The notes under the pieces: model-generated
The model's input: only the letters and a program-made list of their open reading frames with translations
Told to the model about the DNA's origin: nothing
Databases searched by the model: none
Assembly: GCA_016295355.1 (NCBI GenBank)
Contig: JAEDLK010000041.1
Span: 1-10,768, forward strand
Length of the DNA stretch: 10,768 nucleotides
Source of the DNA: Clostridiaceae bacterium
Lineage (GTDB): Bacteria > Bacillota > Clostridia > Oscillospirales > Acutalibacteraceae
Direction of reading: 5' to 3'
In this document: piece by piece, positions 7,611 through 10,768 of the stretch
Numbering within the stretch: position 1 is the first letter of the stretch
Layout: each line of letters begins with the position of its first letter
Translations under genes and position numbers: made by a program

Positions 7611-7628
7611 GTGTTCCCATCCGAACAC
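7611..7628 (+). other. Small hairpin between the ligase-like gene and metG
   Basis: GTGTTC (7611-7616) can pair with GAACAC (7623-7628) around a 6-base loop. No T-run follows, so it is not a terminator. The 52-base gap is far too short for a T-box leader. It may be a minor processing or stability element, or chance. Confidence 0.25.
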
Positions 7629-7657
7629 AACGCATAACAGTCAAAGGAGGATATTTC

Positions 7658-9589
7658 ATGGAAAAGAAAAAGTTTTATATCACCACCGCCATTGCCTATA
7701 CATCGCGTAAGCCACACATCGGCAACGCCTATGATATTGTGCTGGCCGACGCCATTGCCCGTTACAAAAAAATGATGGGCTTTGACGTCTATCTGATGAC
7801 CGGATCGGATGAACACGGGCAAAAGATCGAGGAGTGCGCCGCCGCCAAGGGCATTTCTCCCAAAGAGTATGTTGATAACATATCGAGCGAAATCAAGGCT
7901 GTTTGGGACAGCTTGGACACTCAATATGACCGATTTATTCGTACAACCGACCAAGATCATGAACAGATCGTTCAGAAGATTTTCAAAAAACTCTATGACC
8001 AGGGCGACATCTATAAAGGAAAGTACGAGGGAAAGTATTGTGTACCCTGTGAATCCTTCTTTACGACTTCTCAATTAGTAGACGGCAAATGTCCTGATTG
8101 CGGTCGCGAGGTCATTGATGCCAAGGAGGAGGCTTATTTCCTAAAATTAAGCAAATATGCAGACCGATTAAAGGCCTACTATGATGAAAATCCGGATTTC
8201 TTCCGTCCTGAATCTCGTAAGGCCGAAATGGTGAATAACTTTATTAAGCCGGGTTTGGCCGATTTATGCGTATCCCGCAGTACCTTCCGTTGGGGTATTC
8301 CCGTGGATTTTGACCCCAAGCATGTGGTGTATGTGTGGCTGGACGCCTTATCCAACTATATCACAGGTATCGGCTATGATCCCGACGGCTCCAGCGACCA
8401 ATACCAAAAATTATGGCCGGCCGATCTTCATGTCATCGGCAAGGACATTGTGCGGTTCCACACCATTTACTGGCCGATTATTCTGATGGCGCTTGGTGAA
8501 CCGCTTCCCAAGCAGGTGCTCGGTCATCCGTGGGTTTTGTTCGGCGAGGACAAGATGAGCAAATCCAAAGGCAATGTCATTTACGCCGACGATTTGGCTG
8601 CCCGATTCGGCAGTGATGCCGTACGGTACTACCTGTTAAGCGAGGTTCCCTTTGCGCAAGACGGCAGTATCACCCACGAGAGCTTTATTGCCAAGTATAA
8701 CACCGACTTGGCCAACACACTGGGCAACCTGGTTAACCGAAGCATTACCATGGCTGTAAAATACTTTGACGGCAAGGTTGAAAAAGGCGCTATTGCGACC
8801 GATGAAGACCGTGATTTGTTGGCAACCGCCGAAAAGTGCCTGGCAACCTATACGTCTCGCATGGACAGCTATCATTTAGCCGACGCCTGCGAAGCTGTGA
8901 TGGATTTGGCGCGCCGTTGCAATAAGTACATTGATGAAACCGCTCCCTGGGCTTTGGCTAAGGATGAGGAGAAGAAAGCCTATCTAAAGACGGTTTTGTA
9001 TAACCTTCTTGAATGTATTCGTCTGTTGAGTGGTATGTTGACTCCCTTAATGCCCAAATGTGCCCTTCAAATCAAGGAACAGTTGCGTGAAAATGATGCC
9101 GCCATGTCCTTCGGGGCTGTGACCGCCTACTCTGTATCCGCTCCCTCTCCCCTTTTTGCTCGATTGGACACCGAAAAAGTGTTGGCTGAATTGTTGGCCG
9201 AAAGCCAAGCCGGACAGGAAGAGGCTAAAAAAGAAAATGAGGCTGTCGGAACCGTGAATGTGGCAAAAATCGGCATTGATGACTTTGCCAAGGTGGAATT
9301 GACAACAGCTAAAATAACGGCCTGCGAGCCCATTCCAAAAGCCAAAAAGCTCCTCAAGCTGACCTTGGATGACGGCAACAACACACCGCGCATTGTCTGC
9401 TCAGGCATTGCCAAATGGTATACCCCCGAAACGCTGATCGGCCATACGGTTGTGGTGGTTTCCAATCTCAAACCCGCCACGTTGTGCGGTGTGGAGTCAA
9501 ACGGCATGATTTTAGCGGCAGATGTAGATGAAAACACCGTACGCGTCCTATTTGCCGATGATTTCCCGGCCGGTTGCCGGTTGCGCTGA
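7658..9589 (+). CDS. metG: Methionyl-tRNA synthetase with C-terminal tRNA-binding domain
   Basis: A 643-residue class I aminoacyl-tRNA synthetase that charges tRNA-Met (initiator and elongator) with methionine. The Rossmann catalytic core carries the HIGH-type motif HIGN (20-23) and KMSKS (299-303). A single zinc knuckle in the connective insert has Cys128, Cys131, Cys145 and Cys148. The helical anticodon-binding domain covers roughly 340-500, including the NTLGNLVNR region. After an acidic, charged linker a Trbp111/EMAPII-type OB-fold (about 539-643, FAKVEL to the end) adds general tRNA binding and usually mediates dimerisation. Length and order match the bacterial form with the C-terminal extension. 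The ATG is supported by AAAGGAGG (7643-7650) at 7 bases, the best ribosome binding site in the window. Its TGA overlaps the tatD ATG by one base. Confidence 0.97.
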   Translation: MEKKKFYITTAIAYTSRKPHIGNAYDIVLADAIARYKKMMGFDVYLMTGSDEHGQKIEECAAAKGISPKEYVDNISSEIKAVWDSLDTQYDRFIRTTDQDHEQIVQKIFKKLYDQGDIYKGKYEGKYCVPCESFFTTSQLVDGKCPDCGREVIDAKEEAYFLKLSKYADRLKAYYDENPDFFRPESRKAEMVNNFIKPGLADLCVSRSTFRWGIPVDFDPKHVVYVWLDALSNYITGIGYDPDGSSDQYQKLWPADLHVIGKDIVRFHTIYWPIILMALGEPLPKQVLGHPWVLFGEDKMSKSKGNVIYADDLAARFGSDAVRYYLLSEVPFAQDGSITHESFIAKYNTDLANTLGNLVNRSITMAVKYFDGKVEKGAIATDEDRDLLATAEKCLATYTSRMDSYHLADACEAVMDLARRCNKYIDETAPWALAKDEEKKAYLKTVLYNLLECIRLLSGMLTPLMPKCALQIKEQLRENDAAMSFGAVTAYSVSAPSPLFARLDTEKVLAELLAESQAGQEEAKKENEAVGTVNVAKIGIDDFAKVELTTAKITACEPIPKAKKLLKLTLDDGNNTPRIVCSGIAKWYTPETLIGHTVVVVSNLKPATLCGVESNGMILAADVDENTVRVLFADDFPAGCRLR

Positions 9590-10386
9590 TGGAGCCGTCG
9601 TTTACGCCGGCTCCGATCGGCAGTATCTTCGACAGCCACGCCCATTATGATGATGGGCGGTTTGAGGAAAACCGTAACGCCATGCTGACGGCGCAACAAA
9701 AGGATTTTGGGGTTGCCGCCATTTTGAATTGCGGTAGCGATATTGCCTCCTCGAAAGCCGGCATCGCCCTTGCAGAGCAGTATCCATTTATGTTTGCCGC
9801 CGTTGGAATTCACCCGGAGGCGGTCGGTTATGACACGGATGTTGAAGCAATCCGTCGATTATCACAATGCAAAAAGGTTGTAGCCATCGGGGAAATCGGA
9901 CTGGATTATTATTGGAGCAAGGAAAATGCCGACATACAAAAAGACCTGTTCGCAAAGCAATTAAAGCTGGCCAATGAGCTTGGTTTTCCGGTGGTCATCC
10001 ACGACCGCGAGGCTCACGAGGACACCATGACCCTTTTGCGGACGGAGCGTCCGAGAGGCGTGTTGCATTGCTTTTCCGGCAGTCCCCAAATGGCCGAAGA
10101 AGTGCTGAAGTTGGGGCTTTATTTAGGCATCGGCGGAGCGTTAACCTTCAAAAACGCAAAAAAACTGCCCGATGTGGTTCGTATAGCGCCACTGGAATCG
10201 TTACTGTTGGAAACCGACGCTCCCTACATGGCTCCCGAACCTTTCCGAGGCAAAACCAATCAATCCGGCTACTTATCACTTGTAGCGCAAAGAATCGCCG
10301 AAATCAAACAAATCTCACCCGATGAGGTCATGGCCATTACCAAGACCAATGCCTGCCGTCTATTCGGCATCCCTTTGTTGCCGTGA
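9589..10386 (+). CDS. tatD: TatD-family metal-dependent DNase/hydrolase
   Basis: A 265-residue TIM-barrel hydrolase of the amidohydrolase superfamily. Metal ligands are all present: HxH in DSHAHYD (His17, His19), Glu102 in GEIGLDYYW, His138 in VIHDRE, His160 in LHCFSG and Asp210 in LETDAPYMAPEPFRG. TatD enzymes act as 3'-5' exonucleases on single-stranded DNA or RNA, and some characterised members also act on D-aminoacyl-tRNA. The ATG at 9589 is chosen over an in-frame TTG at 9574 because TGATG joins the metG stop directly to it, a typical coupled arrangement; no strong ribosome binding site precedes it. The metG-tatD order is the one seen in Bacillus (metS-yabD) and many other Firmicutes, though rnmV and ksgA do not follow here. 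No clear terminator follows; a run of seven T (10398-10404) lacks a good stem just before it. Confidence 0.94.
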   Translation: MEPSFTPAPIGSIFDSHAHYDDGRFEENRNAMLTAQQKDFGVAAILNCGSDIASSKAGIALAEQYPFMFAAVGIHPEAVGYDTDVEAIRRLSQCKKVVAIGEIGLDYYWSKENADIQKDLFAKQLKLANELGFPVVIHDREAHEDTMTLLRTERPRGVLHCFSGSPQMAEEVLKLGLYLGIGGALTFKNAKKLPDVVRIAPLESLLLETDAPYMAPEPFRGKTNQSGYLSLVAQRIAEIKQISPDEVMAITKTNACRLFGIPLLP

Positions 10387-10435
10387 CAATTTTCCCGTTT
10401 TTTTCACAACCGTGCGCGTTTATATTTGTTTTATA

Positions 10436-10465
10436 TGAATAAATCATCCTGCTTTGTCCATAATA
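10436..10465 (+). promoter_or_regulatory. Putative sigma-G (forespore) promoter
   Basis: TGAATA (10436-10441) and CATAATA (10459-10465) are separated by 17 bases. This matches the B. subtilis sigma-G pattern (-35 GHATR, -10 CATnnTA, spacing about 17-18) at every constrained position. The expected transcription start, near 10472, leaves a short leader that still contains the GGGGTG ribosome binding site (10477-10482) before the GTG at 10489. The match is read directly; use by sigma-G in this organism is inference, since a sigma-A reading of the same bases is poorer but not excluded. Confidence 0.5.
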
Positions 10466-10488
10466 GGAATGAAAGCGGGGTGATTTTC

Positions 10489-10620
10489 GTGTCCGAAAAG
10501 AATTTTAATGAGCAGAACAAGAAAAATCAGCAGAGTGAACAGTTTGAGCAGAACAAGAAGAATCAGCAGTCCGAGCAAAACAAGAAAGACAGCGAGCAAA
10601 ACCGTCAAAACGATCGGTAA
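10489..10620 (+). CDS. Small Q/N/K/E-rich repeat protein, possible spore protein
   Basis: A 43-residue, wholly hydrophilic protein made almost only of E, Q, N, K, S, D and R, with no membrane segment or cysteine. It consists of four degenerate repeats beginning EQNKK or EQNRQ, with starts at 10510, 10546, 10573 and 10594, spaced 12, 9 and 7 codons. The composition and tandem repeats recall gamma-type small acid-soluble spore proteins (SspE) of Bacillus, which store amino acids for germination, but no homology can be claimed from this alone. The GTG start is chosen because GCGGGGTG lies 6 bases upstream and the predicted promoter lies before it; an in-frame start at 10426 would be upstream of that promoter. 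A terminator (10646-10678) follows, so it is probably a single-gene unit. It could alternatively be a generic disordered stress protein. Confidence 0.62.
   Translation: MSEKNFNEQNKKNQQSEQFEQNKKNQQSEQNKKDSEQNRQNDR
10510..10602 (+). repeat. Degenerate in-frame tandem repeat inside the small gene
   Basis: A 24-base block at 10510-10533 recurs at 10546-10569 with one synonymous change (AAA to AAG). Shorter related copies begin at 10573 and 10594. Unit lengths fall from 36 to 27 to 21 bases, all multiples of three, so the reading frame is kept. Confidence 0.8.
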
Positions 10621-10645
10621 TGTGGCTATATGCTTAATCCAAACG

Positions 10646-10680
10646 ACAGCAAAGGGAAAGATTCCCTTTGCTGTTATTTA
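10646..10680 (+). terminator. Intrinsic terminator of the small repeat gene
   Basis: A perfect 12-bp stem (ACAGCAAAGGGA at 10646-10657, TCCCTTTGCTGT at 10663-10674) with a 5-base loop is followed by the T-rich tail TATTTATTTA. It lies 25 bases after the small gene's TAA stop and fits a factor-independent terminator for rightward transcription. Confidence 0.8.
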
Positions 10681-10725
10681 TTTAGATGCATGAAAGTCCG
10701 GATAACCTTTATCATGACTATAGAA

Positions 10726-10753
10726 TATCGAAACGCTGGAAAGCGTTTCGATA
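10726..10753. repeat. Strong 12-bp hairpin with GGAA tetraloop
   Basis: TATCGAAACGCT (10726-10737) pairs perfectly with AGCGTTTCGATA (10742-10753) around GGAA, a GNRA-type loop. It is followed at once by the start of a second hairpin (10753-10768) that is cut off by the window end but is identical to the one at positions 6-24. The tandem arrangement suggests a structured intergenic repeat or a terminator pair. No gene is seen between 10621 and the end. Confidence 0.6.
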
Positions 10754-10768
10754 AGCCGATTTTATCGG
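10748..10768 (+). repeat. 21-base direct copy of the window's first 21 bases
   Basis: The last 21 bases are identical to positions 1-21. The shared segment includes most of an 8-bp hairpin (AAGCCGAT, TTT, ATCGG). Such terminal identity occurs when an assembler stops in a repeated element at both ends or when a sequence is circular. The gene content is chromosomal, which argues for a repeat or assembly overlap. Confidence 0.85.

Noticed and set aside
7606..7657. T-box or S-box riboswitch before metG
   Set aside because: The gap is only 52 bases with one 6-bp hairpin; such leaders need well over 100 bases and a terminator.
9127..9813. Antisense open frame of 228 codons across the end of metG and start of tatD
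   Set aside because: It lies wholly opposite two clearly conserved genes, has no ribosome binding site noted and no recognisable domain; it mirrors their codon structure.
10398..10404. Run of seven T after tatD as an intrinsic terminator
   Set aside because: The only nearby stem (CGGCA with TGCCG across the tatD stop) is 5 bp and lies about 15 bases before the T-run, so the geometry is wrong.
10510..10602. CRISPR-like repeat array
   Set aside because: Repeats are in-frame coding units of decreasing length with no unique spacers and no cas genes nearby.
1..10768. Circular plasmid or phage genome
   Set aside because: No replication, partition, mobilisation or phage gene is present, and the content (eno, rlmB, metG, tatD) is chromosomal housekeeping; the 21-base terminal identity is better explained by a repeat or assembly overlap.

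Overview
The window looks like chromosomal DNA of a Gram-positive, probably endospore-forming anaerobe of the class Clostridia (Oscillospirales/Eubacteriales type). This is inferred from strong AGGAGG-type ribosome binding sites, frequent TTG and GTG starts, about half G+C, a metG-tatD pair as in Firmicutes, a single-domain SGNH/CE2-like esterase, and a putative forespore promoter near the right end. No insertion sequence, phage gene, tRNA, rRNA or CRISPR array is visible. All seven long genes and one small gene are complete.

Layout. Positions 1-197 hold no gene but several hairpins. An SGNH esterase (198-1196, +) converges on enolase (1280-2521, -) across a perfect 16-bp hairpin. A divergent region (2522-2677) carries a good extended -10 promoter for a rightward unit of five closely spaced genes: rlmB, a large membrane protein resembling a catalytically dead P1B-type ATPase, an O-antigen-ligase-family membrane protein, metG and tatD. 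Gaps are 14, 45 and 52 bases, and metG/tatD overlap by one base. After tatD comes a 43-codon gene for a Q/N/K/E-rich repeat protein with a sigma-G-like promoter and its own terminator. The right end carries another strong hairpin, and its last 21 bases equal the first 21 bases of the window.

How the genes relate. Enolase (glycolysis), RlmB (23S rRNA methylation), MetRS (tRNA charging) and TatD (nuclease) are housekeeping. The unusual part is the pair of membrane proteins placed between rlmB and metG: a pseudo-P-type ATPase with about 415 residues of acidic, probably disordered N-terminus, and a polysaccharide ligase/polymerase-like protein. The first is the best candidate for something undescribed. 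The second-best signal is the small repeat protein with a forespore-type promoter, which may be a gamma-SASP-like spore component.
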